DNA of 64,000 bases from Actinernus sp. WN-2022 (GCA_030867875.1 JAOWCC010001634.1:58515860-58579859), one strand, 5' to 3'. Numbered from the stretch's first letter, positions 18,557-31,377 are shown. A program made the numbers and translations. The notes: a model not told the origin generated them from the sequence alone.

Positions 18557-18712
18557 GGTAAATAGCATATTCACCTCTTTTTTTGTGGGGCTTGTTTTTA
18601 ACGTATTTATCAATTAATGCCTTAAGTACAAAAATGCTATCCACAGTACCATGCTTTTTTTTCTGAAACCAGCTTGTTCTTTAATAACGTTCTTCTTTTC
18701 CAAGAAATTATA

Positions 18713-19096
18713 TACCGTATTTACTCGATTAAACGCCGCCCTCGTATAAACGCCGCCCTCGATTAAACGCCGCAGATGGAAGCAAAATTACCAGTAAACG
18801 CCGCCCTCGAATAAACGCCGCATCCAATCAGAAGAATGCGGCGTTTGGACTCAGATCACGAAGAGGACAGTGACATTGAAATTATCTGAACGTTGTACAC
18901 ATCACAAGCCAGACAATTACGATTCTATCTCGGCAAAAAAGCGAGACATTGGAACTTTAAACATGTTTCTGTTTTACATAATATTTACAAATGATTTAGC
19001 GTAATTGTTGTCAGTGATTTAAGAAATATGATTTTGAAATAAACGCCGCCCTTGAATAGACGCCGCATCGGAAACGCTAAAAATTTAAATACGGTA
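18713..19096. mobile_element. TA-flanked MITE with ACGCCGCC internal repeats
   Basis: Ends read TACCGTATTTA and TAAATACGGTA. Near the left end several copies of a TAAACGCCGCCCTCG unit are arrayed (18728-18820), with related copies near the right end (about 19040-19070). The LINE frame is restored if one TA is the target duplication, as for Tc1/mariner-type elements. Confidence 0.7.
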
Positions 19097-19985
19097 ATCT
19101 TTCGTTAAGGATTGATGCAAAAAGTTTGCCGAGGCTCGGTAATAGTGTGATTCCCCTGTAGTTGATGACATCATCTTGATCTCCCTTTTTGTGTAAGGGC
19201 GTAATAAGGTCTCGATCACGCTCGGCCAATATGGCGGCCGCTTCGATGTTCCGTTTGCTGCGCGAAAAAAAACACCATCTACCGCCTGAAAGCAGGCTAT
19301 ATATTGTATTTCCCAGGAGATTTTCCACTTTTTAGTTTTTTCATTGCTGCCGTTAATTCTTGTTCACTAATTTCATAATAAGTGGACCCTTAGCATGTTG
19401 GGTGTGCGTTATCTGCTTGATTTGCATAATTTCCATTCATCAGCTGATTTTGTTTCTTGAAGAAATCATAGAACGTTTGAAGTGTAATCGAGTTAGTTTT
19501 TCTACTTTTTTTCGAGAGCCAGTCAAGTACGACTTATTTTTTTCCACGTTTCTTTCGCATTGCTAAAATCAAGTTATTTTATGTTTTTTTCTCTATATCG
19601 GTATTTCTTTCTTCTGCAGATTTCGTATCGCTTCGTCATCCGGCTGATTGCTAACCTTTTTACCTAAAACATTCAGTTGATGCTTCTCTTTTTTGCATTC
19701 TCCGTCGGACCAGTCCACAATTTCTTCTGTTTTCGTGGTTACTAACTTTTTGCACTCGAGGCCGGCATCAAGACTTAATTGAAAAAGAAAGTGTGTGGTC
19801 TCTCTAATTGTGCTAGCAGGGTCATTTGTTGTGCAATTTTCGTTTATCTTATTTAGTTTAGAGATGTATTCTGGAGTGTTAAGGAGAGCAGTTATATTTT
19901 CTTTAGCTGCCTCTCTCCATATCATGCGTTTGTGCGTTGATTTAGAACACTGTATGTTCTCAGCTGTTTTTAAGGTTTTAGATTT

Positions 19986-20500
19986 ACTTTAAAGTGCCTA
20001 TGAACATTTTTTTTAGATATCAATTCTACATCAAGTGAATAGTAGAATTGTACAATATATACTGGTTTGAATGCTAATTACATTACGTCAAGGGAGGCAT
20101 CAATTATTATACAAAACATGTTACAATTAAACATTTTTTTCAAATTATCAGTGTTATACCCATGGTTGAAATAGAATGATGTTAGAAATTTGTTTTCCTA
20201 TATCAGCAGAAACGCCCATTCACAACCACTAAGAAATGATTGCAAATACCTCTCCTGACGTCATGTAATTAGCATTTTGGATATTAAAACCTCCTTAATG
20301 CGCTCAGCATTGACAACCGCCTGAAAACCGCCAAAGAAAATCACGTCTGCTTTGGTTGCAGGACGGGACCACAAATTAGCCAACTGTAGTAGACGGCAAC
20401 AATGTCCAAAATCGGAAAACGGAATACAGTGTGAGCGTTTCCATCATAGACAAGAGTAACACAGTCAACATAGGAGTCGCATCTATAGCGGACACTCAAG
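19986..20500. other. No gene recognised
   Basis: A/T-rich sequence between the antisense LINE and the BEL pol. I see neither an LTR nor a gag-like zinc knuckle here, although a gag would be expected upstream of the BEL protease. Confidence 0.3.
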
Positions 20501-20504
20501 GCGC

Positions 20505-23500
20505 GCTACTTCTAGTCATTTTAGACAGAATGGCATCCAGAAATGCGGGAATATCCTCCTTGCCACGGGGTCTCAAATAAGCTTGATTCGGAATGGTACA
20601 GCTGCTATACAAGGGCTTAAGGGGAAGGACACATCTGTGACCACAACAAAGGTCGGTGGTGAAGAGGAAACTATGAAGACCAAAGAGTACCGAGTGCCAA
20701 TTGCCTCCCTGGACGACAGTAAGACATAATCGATAAAGGCTATCAGAATTCCTAGCATAAGTGAAGAAATTGCTGCAGTCCAAACGTCACAATTTACCGA
20801 GCTTCTGGGCTTGACAAACGAGAAAATCCGCAAGGGTAATGGACAGGTTAATCTTCTGATCGGCATAGATCACGCGACTATGCACCGACTGGTCAAACCA
20901 AACAGCTGGCCGGGAAGCTGGTAGCAAGACAAACGCCGCTGGGATGGGTAGTGTTTGGGGGTTCGCCAGGATACGTGCAGGCAGCTAGCAGCATATTACA
21001 TGTTAAATACGCCATGCCCGTGGACCTTTCAGACTTCTGGAAAACTGAGACCATGGGGGTCGAGGTGAAGCCGTGTGTTTGCGAAGCCGACAAATCAAGC
21101 CAAGTAGAGAGGGAAGAAGCAGAAGTCATCGAAAGGTCCTGTAAGAAAGTCTGTAACCAATGGATGATTCCCTACCCGTGGAAGAAAGATCCAAATCTAC
21201 TTCCTGACAAAAAGTCGCTAGCGCTCAGACGACTGGAATCAACGGAGCGTCGCCTCGCGTCCAAACCTGGTCAGGCCAAGGCGAATGACAAGCAAATAAT
21301 CGAGATGCATGAAATGAATTTCTGCAGGAAGTTATCGAAGGATGAAATAGAAAATTATAAAGGCCCAGTCCGGAGAAGAAAAGCACGCCAGTCAGAATGG
21401 TTTTTAATTCGTCATCTATGTTCCAAGGCCATCAGCTCAACGACTGTTGGATGAAAGGCCCTGATCTGCTCAATAACATCTTCGGAGTTATTCTGCATTT
21501 CAGAGAAAAGGAAGTAGCGCTAGTCGGAGATATCTCCAAGATGTACCACCGAATCTTAATACCGGAGCCAGACCAACACGTCCACCGGTCCACCGGTTCA
21601 TTAGACACACACCGAGAACCGGATACTTATGTCAAGACAGTGCTAACCTTTGGCGACAAGCCTGCCCCAGCAATGGCACAAATAGCACTAAGAAAAATGG
21701 TGCAAGAAAGCAAGTCAGAGCGTGCACCCAGAAGCGGCTCAAGTCCTAACCAAGAATGTCTACATGGATGACATCTGCGACTCTGTGGACACGGTAAAGG
21801 AGGCACGAAAGCTAACTGAAGATCTTGACAGCGCTCTAGAGAAGGGGGGCTTTAAAGTAAAAGGTTGGACCTCAAACAGAACGCTGACAGAAGGAAACCA
21901 GGACGAGGACGCGGAAAAGATGACGATGTTTCAAGGGGAAGTTGAGGAGAAAGTATGGGGATAATATGGAATAACAAAACAGACAGACAAGTAATTATGA
22001 GTTAATACGGATTTGCTGAAGCTCATCACAGCAGATGATTCAAGTCAAGCAGATGTGAAATTAACGAAAAGAATACTAACGTCACCTTCTGTTCACTGCC
22101 GCCGTCACAGAACCTCGAACACTGTGCGTATTCTCAGACGCCTCTCAAGACGCTTTCAGAGCATGCGCATACATTCGTAAGAGAAAGGACGATGACACCT
22201 ATGAGGCCAAGCTAGTTGCAGCCAAATCACGAGTAGCACCCCTGAAGCAGCTCACTATTCCGCGTCTGGAGTTGCAGGCTGCAGTTCTGGAATCTCGCCT
22301 GGCTAAGACCATACAAGAAGAGTCCAGAATACAGTTTCAAGCCGTTCGTTATTTCACAGATAGCATGATCACCCTTGCCTGGATACAGAGCCTGTCACGT
22401 AGTTACAAGCCATTTGTCTCTTCGCGAATTGGAGAAATTCAAGGTAACTCGGACCTGAGCCAGTGGAGGCATATCCCCGGAGAGGTAAATGTGGCAGACG
22501 ATGTGTCCAGAGGAATACATGAACACATGACGGAACGAAGTTGTTGCGACTTCCAGAAGACCTCTGGCCACAGGAAACAGCGCCACAGCCTCCAGAAGAG
22601 CATATGATCGTTTGTCAGGTAACGACTGCTGAAGAAGCAATCGATCCTAAGACATTATCCACCTGCATGGAGAAGCCTGATCCGAGTCACTGCACGCTTG
22701 AGAAGGCTGGCTGAGAAGATACGCTTAAAAACGTACTCTCAAGAAGGACGAGAAGGACCACTTAACCCCGAGGAATTACAGAAGGCAGAAACGTTCTGGA
22801 TCAAAGAAGCTCAGAAGAGCCTGCCTGGTCGCATGAGGAAAGTGGAATTCAAAACTCTGAGCCCATTTCTGGACGACAAGGGTGTGATCAGAGTTGGAGG
22901 AAGAGTTCACGAAGCCGTTGTGTCATACGAGACAAATCACCTCGTCCTGCTCCCAAATGAGCACAAGATATCGCTCTTAATCACGAGGCATATGCACCAG
23001 TTCGGGCACCCAGGAGTGGCGACTACGGCAGCCAAAACAAGAAGAAAATACTGGATCTTCAGAATCAACAAGCTTAGCAAATCTGTTAAGTTCCAGTGTG
23101 TTTTCTGTCGGAAACTGATGGCCCACAAGGTTGAAACGCAAATAATGGCGGATCTTCCCCAGCTCCGCTTAGCACCTTACACCCCACCGTTTTACTACAC
23201 AGCGTGCGATTACTTTGGGCCACGTAAAGGTCGACGAAACAAGACCGCTAACCACTACGGAATACTATATTCACGTGCATGTCTGAACACAAGGGCTGTC
23301 CATCTGGAGCTGGCGGTAGACTGCTCAACCATGGAGTTCCTACAAGTTCTTCGCAGATTCTTCGCCATCAGAGGACAACCAGCCGCTCTAATGAGTGATA
23401 ATGGTTCCCAATTCGTCGGCACTGAGAGAGAGCAACGACAACTGGTGAGAGGCTTGAACCAGGAACAACTTCAAGAGTTCTCAGTGTGCAGAGAAAGGCA

Positions 23501-24097
23501 TGCATTGAAAGTCCACAACACCCGCAGCTCCGCACCAAAATGGTTGCGCGGAGTCGCTAGTTAAAAGCTGCAAGAATGCTATAAAGAAGGCTATTGGAAG
23601 TCAAGTACTGACGCCGTTCGAATTGTATGCGTTCCTGTTAGAAGCAGTAAACCTAGTCAACCAGAGACCCATCGCGAGAATCCCCAACGACCCTGATGAC
23701 GGATCGTACTTATGTCCGAATGACATTCTCCTAGGTCGCGCTACGTCCGAAGTCCCACAAGGGCCGTTCAAGCAGACAGAAAACCCGCGTCATCGAGTAG
23801 AGTTTGTACAGAAACTCGTCAACTCCTTTTGGAAGCGCTGGAGTAGAGATGTGTTTTTCAGCACTTGTACCGAGGAAGAAGTGGCACGCAGAGCAGCGCA
23901 ACGTGCAAGTTGATGACATCGCGACAGTCTCGAACAATCAAGCACTCAGAGGTAAATTGACCGTCGGCAGAGTGATAGAAGTGTTCCCAGGACCAGACGG
24001 ACGGGTTGGGAACGTCAAAGTGAAGACGCCATCAGGAGAGTACAACCGCCCAGTCACCAATATTGCGGTCAATTATCCTGCTGAAGGTCACGACTGA
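20505..24097 (+). pseudogene. BEL/Pao LTR retrotransposon pol, degenerate
   Basis: In order: an aspartic-protease-like block (about 20560, Thr-Gly-Ser-Gln with the preceding catalytic Asp apparently replaced by Ala), a linker, reverse transcriptase (Asn-Ser-Ser-Ser-Met-Phe-Gln-Gly at about 21405, Gly-Asp-Ile-Ser-Lys-Met near 21525, Tyr-Met-Asp-Asp near 21763), an RNase H-like region (Pro-Arg-Leu-Glu-Leu-Gln near 22262, Thr-Asp-Ser near 22358), then integrase with a zinc region (His-x-His and Cys-Val-Phe-Cys, 22990-23110), the Cys-Asp-Tyr-Phe-Gly Asp near 23205, Ser-Asp-Asn-Gly near 23394, and the catalytic Glu in another frame near 23553. The C-terminal integrase domain ends at TGA 24095-24097. 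At least six frame changes. Dead. Confidence 0.85.
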
Positions 24098-24775
24098 GTG
24101 AGAGATAAGGACTGCCCTTATCGGGGCGGAGAGTATTGACGTGACTGTTAAATATAGATTGTTGATTTAGTTAGGAATGATTTAGAATATTGATTGACAG
24201 TTTGATTAGAAAAAGGCTTGTACGATCGAATTTCTGTTTAGTCAGAGAAAGGACGTGGAAATTCAAGTACGCTAACCTAACCAGTGAGCTTACCTGTAAA
24301 AAGAAACGGAATAATCATTTATGACCCGCCACAGAAATAAGTAATTATGAGTTAATACTGTGTGATCAATCGACGTCAAATAACCGCTGAATCCACGTAT
24401 GTTACGAAATAAGAAATATACTGCTTGAATTTGTATTTCAGATCGAATAGCTGAGTATTAAATTATACGGTTCGTGGTGGTCATTAGTTCAAAATGAATT
24501 ATTGAAGAAACAGTTATACGTATTATACTGGTGTCGTCGACTTGCAAACTGTGGTTTTTCTCGCTCTCAGACCCAGGTGATATTTATGATTCGCCGCAAG
24601 TATTCTAGTTCTACGTGTTGCTTAGGTGCACGTTATCATGTAATGCCTGTGTATTTATATACCCCTCGGGGGTCAGTGTAACCCTTTCTGTTCTCCATAA
24701 AGGATGCGTTACTGAATTGTTGACATGTCTCCCACGATTGTTGATTTAAAAAGGTTATGCCTGACACTACAATTT
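24098..24775 (+). repeat. Probable 3' untranslated region and LTR remnant of the BEL element
   Basis: Non-coding sequence after the pol stop, ending in a CCTGACACTACA-type string near 24762-24773 that resembles an LTR terminus. No matching 5' LTR is visible upstream, so the boundary is tentative. Confidence 0.3.
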
Positions 24776-25107
24776 CAGCGGACGGCTATTTCATTTGTGC
24801 AGTGGCCACAATATTGTGACTTTTGGTAATCATTTGTTCCTGAGTGGATAACAACTTACTTCATTATTGTGGTTTGCCTATGCCTAGACCTTACAGTAAA
24901 TTTTCTTCGTTTACTCTACAGATAAGCCTATGTTTTGTTTAATTCAATATTAATAACTGGAATACTGTACATTTTGCCCCCGCCTCGAATAGCTTCTATT
25001 GTGCTAATTGCGGGTGGTAATAATTTTGTTGTTGTTGAAATACCACTGCTCTCAACCAATCAATAAATGACAGAAATTTTTTAGCGGAAAAGAATCCGCC
25101 CGCTCGT
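24776..25107. other. No gene recognised
   Basis: Ordinary A/T-rich DNA. A short region near 24975-25040 (CCCCCGCCTCGAATAGC, then GTTGTTGTTG) resembles a retroelement 3' tail but cannot be assigned. Confidence 0.25.
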
Positions 25108-25235
25108 TACCCTGGGTTCCAGAGGTCCGTGAGGCGCTGGGAGAGAGAGAAAGGGCTCCGCGACTCGGGCTGACAGACGTCGGCTCGCTTCGCTCGACGC
25201 GTACGCCTTCGAGCCTCTGGCATCTAGGGTACCCG
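25108..25235. repeat. Short foldback repeat
   Basis: TACCCTGGGTTCCAGAGG at the left pairs, with a few mismatches, with the reverse complement at 25215-25235. Internal GA-rich and CG-rich segments. Looks like a MITE. Confidence 0.5.
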
Positions 25236-25320
25236 CTCATCCGTGAAAAATACGCAACTTGCATATTGGTATATAGTGCCTATATATATATATATATATA
25301 CCGACATATTGTTAACTTAT

Positions 25321-25403
25321 CGTCATTGGTTACCGTTGTCAAGGCCGAACTGGAGGTCCACCACAATCAAAACAACAGTCAAACACAGTGAATACACCGA
25401 GCT
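25321..25403 (+). repeat. Dispersed repeat, copy 1
   Basis: Closely matches the reverse complement of 44800-44893 (shared blocks include ACCGTTGTCAAGGCCGAACT and ATACACCGAGCT). It abuts the 5' side of the LINE at 25404-28085. Confidence 0.7.
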
Positions 25404-28085
25404 CGTGCAGCGAGAAAAAGCACCGTTTATTTTTCAGAAATGTCATTTAAAGGAGGAGGAGACCGATATCGATGCGTTGGTTCTTGATTTTACAAACATT
25501 TTAGTCGATGCGGCTAAAAAGGTTTTACCAACTAGAAAATTCAAAAGTCAACGTATGAAAAAGAATAATGTTATCCAAAATCAAAAATGGTTCGACAAAA
25601 ATTGTTATGATCTCAAAAAGGAACTACGCAACTTAGGGTTTTTGGTTTCAAAATATCCAGGCGATCCCTTCTTAAGACATAAGTTTTTTTCAACCAAGAA
25701 AAAAATACAAACAATTAATTAAACGTTCAAAAAATCAATTTAAAAATGAATTATTAGATAAAATTCAAAACTTAGAAAGTAACAATCCAAAGGAGTTTTG
25801 GAAACTTGTTAATGTTATTAAGTCAAATGAATTACCAAGCGCTTCTAACGACATATCTCCTTCTGTGTGGTACGAGTACTTTAAAGAATTGAATAAGATC
25901 AACTTTACAACACACAGTAAAAGTAACGAAGCTCAAATAGTTAAGGATTATCACATCTGGGCTTCTGATAACGTTAGGATTCTTGACGTTCCCATTTCAA
26001 TAAACGAGATAAATGAAGTTTCAAAAAAACTAAAAAACAAAAAGGCTAACGCAAGAGATTCTATATGTAACGAAATCATTAAATCGTCCTTAGGCATTTT
26101 AGCACCTCAGTTCATTAAGTTGTTCAACACAATCCTTAGTCATGGGCATTTTCCCCGTACATGGTCAGAGGGGTTGATAGTACCTATACATAAGTCCGGT
26201 GATAGGTTAAATCCTGATAATTATAGGGGTATATCCATTAGTAGTTGCTTAGGCAAATTCTTCACTCTTATTCTGAACACTCGCTTCAATTCATTTCTAG
26301 ACGAAAATAACATAATAAATAAAAGTCAAATAGGTTTCAGGAAAGGTTTTAGAACATCCGATCACATGTTAGTATTAAAACCATAATAGACTTTTATAAA
26401 TCAAAAAACAAACCTCTTTTTGCCTGTTTTATCGATTTCAGGAAGGCATACGATAGTGTATGGAGAGAGGGTTTATTTTTCAAACTCATCAAGTATGGAT
26501 GCAGTAGAAATTTCTTACGAATCTTACTCAGTATCTATTCCTCTGCTAAATCCGCTGTGAAAATAAGTAAAGGTATCACACCCTTTTTTCAATCGGAAGT
26601 TGGCGTTAAACAAGGATGTAACCTTAGTCCTACACTTTTTAATATTTTCATAAATGACATCCCGGATTTATTTAACAACAGTTGTGACCCAGTAAATCTG
26701 AATGGCACTAAGTTAAGCTGTTTGTTATATGCTGATGACTTAGTTCTGTTGTCTGAATCTAAATCTGGATTAGAATCGTGTCTCCGGGAGCTACATCCAT
26801 ATACTAAAAAATGGAAATTATGTGTGAATCTAAAAAAATCTAAAATCTTAATTTTTGCGTCATCTTCTCAGAGACTAAAACTAAATAAACTCTTATGGTA
26901 CTTCGGTAATGATATTTTGGAAAGTGTAGAAGAATATACGTACCTAGGTATCATCTTTCACTTTGCAGGTAATTATAAAATTGCCCAAAAATTGTTGTAC
27001 AACAAGGCGTTACGGGCGTATCATAGCCTTTTTAGATGTTTTTCGAATGTTGAGAATGTCCCCGTGAAGGTGCTCTTAAAACTCTTCAACTCCGTGGTAA
27101 CGCCTGTGTTATTATATGGTTGTGAAATTTGGGGTTTTTTGTGTTTGGGAAAAATATCTAGTTTCGACCATTTTAAACGTAAACTATTCACATCCGTAAG
27201 TTGTATAGAGAAACTTCATTTGAAATTCTGTAAGCGTATTCTGGGTGTTCACAGTAAAGCATCAAACCTGGCAGTATACTCAGAATTAGGAAGAACACCT
27301 TTAATCATACAGATCGCAATATTGACTTTGAAATATTGGTTACGTTTAAAAGACGCTAATTTCAACGATACTCTCGTTGGCAAAGCTTCTAAGTCTTGTC
27401 TGACTTCAAATTCCAGTTGTGCCATTTTTATAAACTCAATACTACAATTATGTGGCTATGGTCATATTTCGAATCTCCACATATCTCCCTCTCATATAGG
27501 TACTTTTATTAGAACGATTAAGTCTAAGCTTTTCAATTTCTATGTCAGTTTCTGGCAAAGTCAAATTCACAATAACAGAAAACTACGTACTTTTAATTTA
27601 TTTAAGTCAAATATGAATTTTTAAAGGTACTTGTATTACGTTACGAATGGTAAACATCGTCAGGCTGTGTCTAAAATTAGGATTTCAGCTCATAAGATGC
27701 CTATAGAAACCGGGCGATACACTAACACTCCTATTGAAGAACGTATTTGTTCGTTTTGTAACTCCAATGAAGTAGGGGATGAATTTCATTATACAATGTC
27801 TTGTACAAACGTTAATTTCATGAAAATTAGACAGGATTTTATTAGTGACCTATGTAACGTTAATGATAGTTTTCGGTTATTTGATAAGAGGTCCTTGTTC
27901 CTGTATATATTAGCAATGAATGATGAATGTATTTTAAAGATTTCCGCTAAGTATTTGTACAATATACTTAATTTGGTAGAAAAAGATATAGTTACCTAAT
28001 TATTTTAATTTAAGTAAGAATTGTTATGTCCTGAAACTCCAATGTACTATCTCAGTATAAGGATTAATAAATTATTATTATTATT
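25404..28085 (+). mobile_element. Non-LTR retrotransposon, RT plus C-terminal zinc region, frame-broken
   Basis: A LINE pol copy lacking its N-terminal endonuclease. The linker (25404-25720) is followed by RT blocks: Ile-His-Lys-Ser-Gly-Asp...Asn-Tyr-Arg-Gly-Ile (about 26190-26230), Phe-Arg-Lys-Gly-Phe (26335), motif A Phe-Ile-Asp-Phe-Arg-Lys-Ala-Tyr-Asp (about 26425, different frame), Val-Lys-Gln-Gly-Cys-Asn-Leu-Ser-Pro (about 26605) and catalytic Tyr-Ala-Asp-Asp (about 26728). The longest piece is 26557-27624. After another frame change, 27631-27999 gives an Ile-Glu-Thr-Gly-Arg-Tyr motif and a Cys-x2-Cys...His zinc-like cluster. The 3' end is an ATT-rich tail. Same family as 60335-62050. 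Confidence 0.85.
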
Positions 28086-28130
28086 TAAACGTTTTTTTTT
28101 ACCCGGTTATTTTAAAGGTTTACAACCTTA

Positions 28131-28210
28131 AGAGTCTCGAGAAAGATATCTGACGAAGCTGAAGTACGTAGATGGACAGGACCATACGAGATTCCGAGGG
28201 CAGTGTGGAA
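28131..28210 (+). repeat. Left member of an inverted repeat pair flanking a LINE
   Basis: Matches the reverse complement of 31291-31377 over about 80 bp, including GAAGCTGAAGTACGTAGATG and GAGGGCAGTGTGGAA. The region between is mostly one CR1/Jockey-like LINE. Confidence 0.7.
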
Positions 28211-28439
28211 TCTAGCATATAATATAGAGACTTTGAACGTCGATTAGATTTCACGTTCGCTTGATCGAGGTAACGACGACGTGACGATCGTCACGCACGT
28301 ACTTCCCTTCGCTATCATCAGACGTTTTTCGCCAAATTATTTGCTGAAGACTTCTCTGACCTAGTCATTGCAAAGTTCTGGTAGCACTGAAGGATTTTAT
28401 AGTTCATGAGCTGGTCCTGTGTATACGGGCTTTCCTTAA

Positions 28440-31255
28440 ACAGCAGATACATTCCAACATTTATAACTCCATTCCAACATGTATAACTCTTGTTTCCCGC
28501 TCAAAAAGGCAAAAGTTGCAAAACACACTCGTAAACCTTGGTTATCAAAGGGTCTTCTGAAGTCCGTAAGGAGAAAAAACTAATTATATAAGAAATACCT
28601 TGTTTCCCCTAGCCCTGAAAATGAAAATTTCTACAAGAAATATAAAAATAAATTGACACATTCACTGAGCATTGCAAAACGCCGCTATTATGAGCAGAAA
28701 TTGGAAAACGCTAAATCAAACATGAAAACAAGGGCACCCAACGACGTTTTCGGTTAAAAAGCTGTTCGGGAGAGTAAGTTAGCCTAAAACTTTCGGATTT
28801 GAAAAAATTGTCCCTATAAATTTTTTTTCTGAAATACTGGCTAGAATTTTTTTTTTAAATCCCCTTGAATCCCTAGAAAATTCTAGAAGAAAAGAGAGAC
28901 TAAAAGGTTTCCCCTAAAATATTCGTACGTCCTAATTCGTCTGATCAATAGAGTCAGAACAACACATTTTCATTCCCTAAGAATTGCCTAAAGGAAAAAA
29001 GAATCCCTAAAAAATTCGTACCTCCACAAAACTTTGCAACATGAAGTTACTTGGGCTAGAAAATTCTTGTTTCTGTTCTAGACTACTAACAAGTTATTTT
29101 GCCATAGTATTTTCGGTTGACGCGACTTCCACCTAGAAAACCCGAACAGCTACATCTCAAATAGCTTTCGAAAATACGTCAAAAGACATAGTAGGCGCCT
29201 TAAAATGGCTAGATAAGCTGCAGACAACTGGTTTCAAACGAATTTCAAAAAGTACTCGTTGGGTGCCCTTGATGAAAAGTACTTGGAACATTTTAAATGA
29301 AGTCATAAACAGGAAAAAACGCATTAGTAAATTACCTTCAGTTTTTACTATTGACAATGAAAATATTTCCAATCCTGTGGAAATTGCTAATAGATTCTGT
29401 GACTATTTTACTAATGTTGGTCCAAACCTGGCTAAGAAAATTCCCACTTCGTTAGATTCTCATCGTTCTTTTCTTACCGGTAGTTACGTGGACTCTCAGT
29501 ATTTCTTGAGTCGGCTTCTCAAACAGAAATCATTGAAATTGTGAATTCTCTTCGTCCAGGACGGCTGCAGGTTGTGACAAGATTCCAATGTGGTCTGTAA
29601 AAGATTATATTGCTTTAATCACTGAACCATTGACTCATATTATTAACTTGTCCATCGAATCTGGTATTGTTCCGGACCAAATGAAAATTGCTCGTGCCAT
29701 CCCGTTATTCAAATCTGGCGACAATAGATTATTTTCTAATTATAGGCCAGTCTCGGTTTTACCAATCTTCTCGAAACTGCTCGAAAGGGTCTTCTATAAT
29801 CGCTTATTGCAGTATTTAGACAGACATGATATTTTGTTTCATAATCAGTACGGCTTTAGAAAAAAACATTCAACCTCCCTGGCTCTCCTTCATTTATTCA
29901 ACAAAATTACATCTGCTATTGACCCAAAAAAATTCACAGTGGGGATTTTTCTAGACCTTTCCAAGGCATTTGATACGGTCAACCATAAGATTCTGTTTGA
30001 TAAACTTCAACACAATGGCATCCGCGGATTGGCCCTTGAATGGATAAATAATTACTTCTTTAATAGATTTCAATACGTTGAATATAATGGTACCTGTTCT
30101 TCGTTTAATGGTATTAAGTGTGGTGTTCCTTAAGGGTCAATCCTCAGTCCACTGTTCTTCTTAATATACATCAATGATCTCTGTAACGTCTCCAATGTTT
30201 TTGATCTGGTTTTATTTGCTGATGACACTAATTTATTTTTTTCTCATAATGATTTATCTTGTCTGTCGAATGCAGTCGATACAGAAATGGCTGGGCTATC
30301 GGATTGGTTTAAGGCTAGTAAGTTATCGGTGAATGTAAAACAATCCAACTATATGATTTTTAGACCAAGGCAGAGAAGGCAAACATTTGATCTGGCGATA
30401 GAAATAAACGATGTTAGGATTGACAAGGTTAATGAGGTCGTATTCCTGGGGGTGATATTGGACAAAAATATGTCTTGGAAGTCTCACATCTCCCATCTTG
30501 CCACTAAAATATCAAAATCAATAGGAATTATATACAAATCAAGTTTTTGCCTTTCCAAGCCAGCCTTACGTACTTTATACTATTCCTTAGTTTATCCATA
30601 TCTTCAATATTGTATCACGGTCTGGGGTCTACCTATCCATCCAACCTTAATCGTATTGTTCTGCTTCAAAAACGCGTAGTGCGAGTTATTAATAATGAGG
30701 CATTTGATGCGCATACTGACCCTATATTAAAAAAAATATGATTCTGAAATTTGAAGATATTTACTTATTCAATTTAGGAAAGTTCATGTTCCTGTTCAAA
30801 AATAATTTATTACCTAGAAGTTTTGACAACTTTTTATATTCCTTTATGTAGAACCAAAATTAGACAGTTTTCTGTTTGTTATCAGGGTCCAGTATTTTTT
30901 AACTCGCTGAACGCAGACATTCGTGATGCCATGACCGTTTCCTCGTTTCAATCCAAGCTGAAAAAATATATCTTCTCCCGTCTTTGAAATCGCTTATTAT
31001 TTATTCATTATTTTTTTCATATACGTGTTACCTCAATACTGGTATAAATTGTTATCTTAGTGTGATTTTCTCCATTTTTTTTTTTTTTTCGCGCTACTCC
31101 CACTTTGTTTTATATACACATATATTGTAAAGAGGCAGCCCAATGCCACATAAGCCTTCTGGTTTCCTTTTGGGCTTCCTCGCCATTTTGTTAATTACTT
31201 TTGTAATCATTTAATATTATTTTTGTTGGCAAATAAAACTGTTAAACTGTTAAAC
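28440..31255 (+). mobile_element. CR1/Jockey-like LINE, interrupted by a MITE
   Basis: A LINE family different from the one at 25404. Linker sequence (about 28490-28725) is interrupted by the element 28729-29271 and resumes at 29272. RT blocks: Asn-Tyr-Arg-Pro-Val-Ser-Val-Leu-Pro (about 29740), Phe-Arg-Lys-Lys-His-Ser-Thr (about 29852), motif A Phe-Leu-Asp-Leu-Ser-Lys-Ala-Phe-Asp (about 29947), Cys-Gly-Val-Pro with a stop where Gln is expected (30131-30133), Phe-Ala-Asp-Asp (about 30216). Later a Leu-Gly-Val block and Trp-Gly. The 3' end has tandem AAACTGTT units near 31235. Dead. Confidence 0.8.
28729..29271. mobile_element. 543-bp MITE with CAAGGGCACCC ends
   Basis: Ends CAAGGGCACCCAACGA and the reverse complement; ATGAAAA on both sides (28722-28728, 29272-29278). 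Excision would re-join the LINE linker. Within it a second inverted pair around CTGTTCGGG / CCCGAACAG. Non-coding. Confidence 0.8.
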
Positions 31256-31290
31256 ATATGTAGGTAACGCTAGGCCAAGTCTCCAGATCG

Positions 31291-31377
31291 TCTTTCCACA
31301 CTGCCCTCATAATTCACATGGATCCTGTCCATCTACGTACTTCAGCTTCGTTAGATATCTCGAGACTTTTCTTGCTT
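31291..31377 (-). repeat. Right member of the inverted repeat pair
   Basis: Reverse-complement partner of 28131-28210. Both lie outside the LINE 28440-31255. Confidence 0.7.

Larger units (their letters stand above)
18352..19985 (-). pseudogene. Antisense LINE, RT fragment split by two MITEs
   Basis: Reading leftward: a linker with Leu-Asn-Thr-Pro-Glu-Tyr-Ile-Ser-Lys-Leu (about 19870), then reverse-transcriptase blocks Leu-His-Lys-Lys-Gly-Asp...Asn-Tyr-Arg-Gly-Ile (about 19160-19200), Ser-Leu-Gly-Lys-Leu-Phe-Ala (about 19120), Gln-Ala-Gly-Phe (about 18670) and a motif A-like Cys-Phe-Ile-Asp-Val-Ser-Lys-Ala (about 18385). Removing the elements at 18713-19096 and 18413-18556 makes the neighbouring RT segments adjacent, which supports both calls. 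The catalytic Tyr-x-Asp-Asp region is missing; a dead 3'-truncated copy. Confidence 0.7.
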
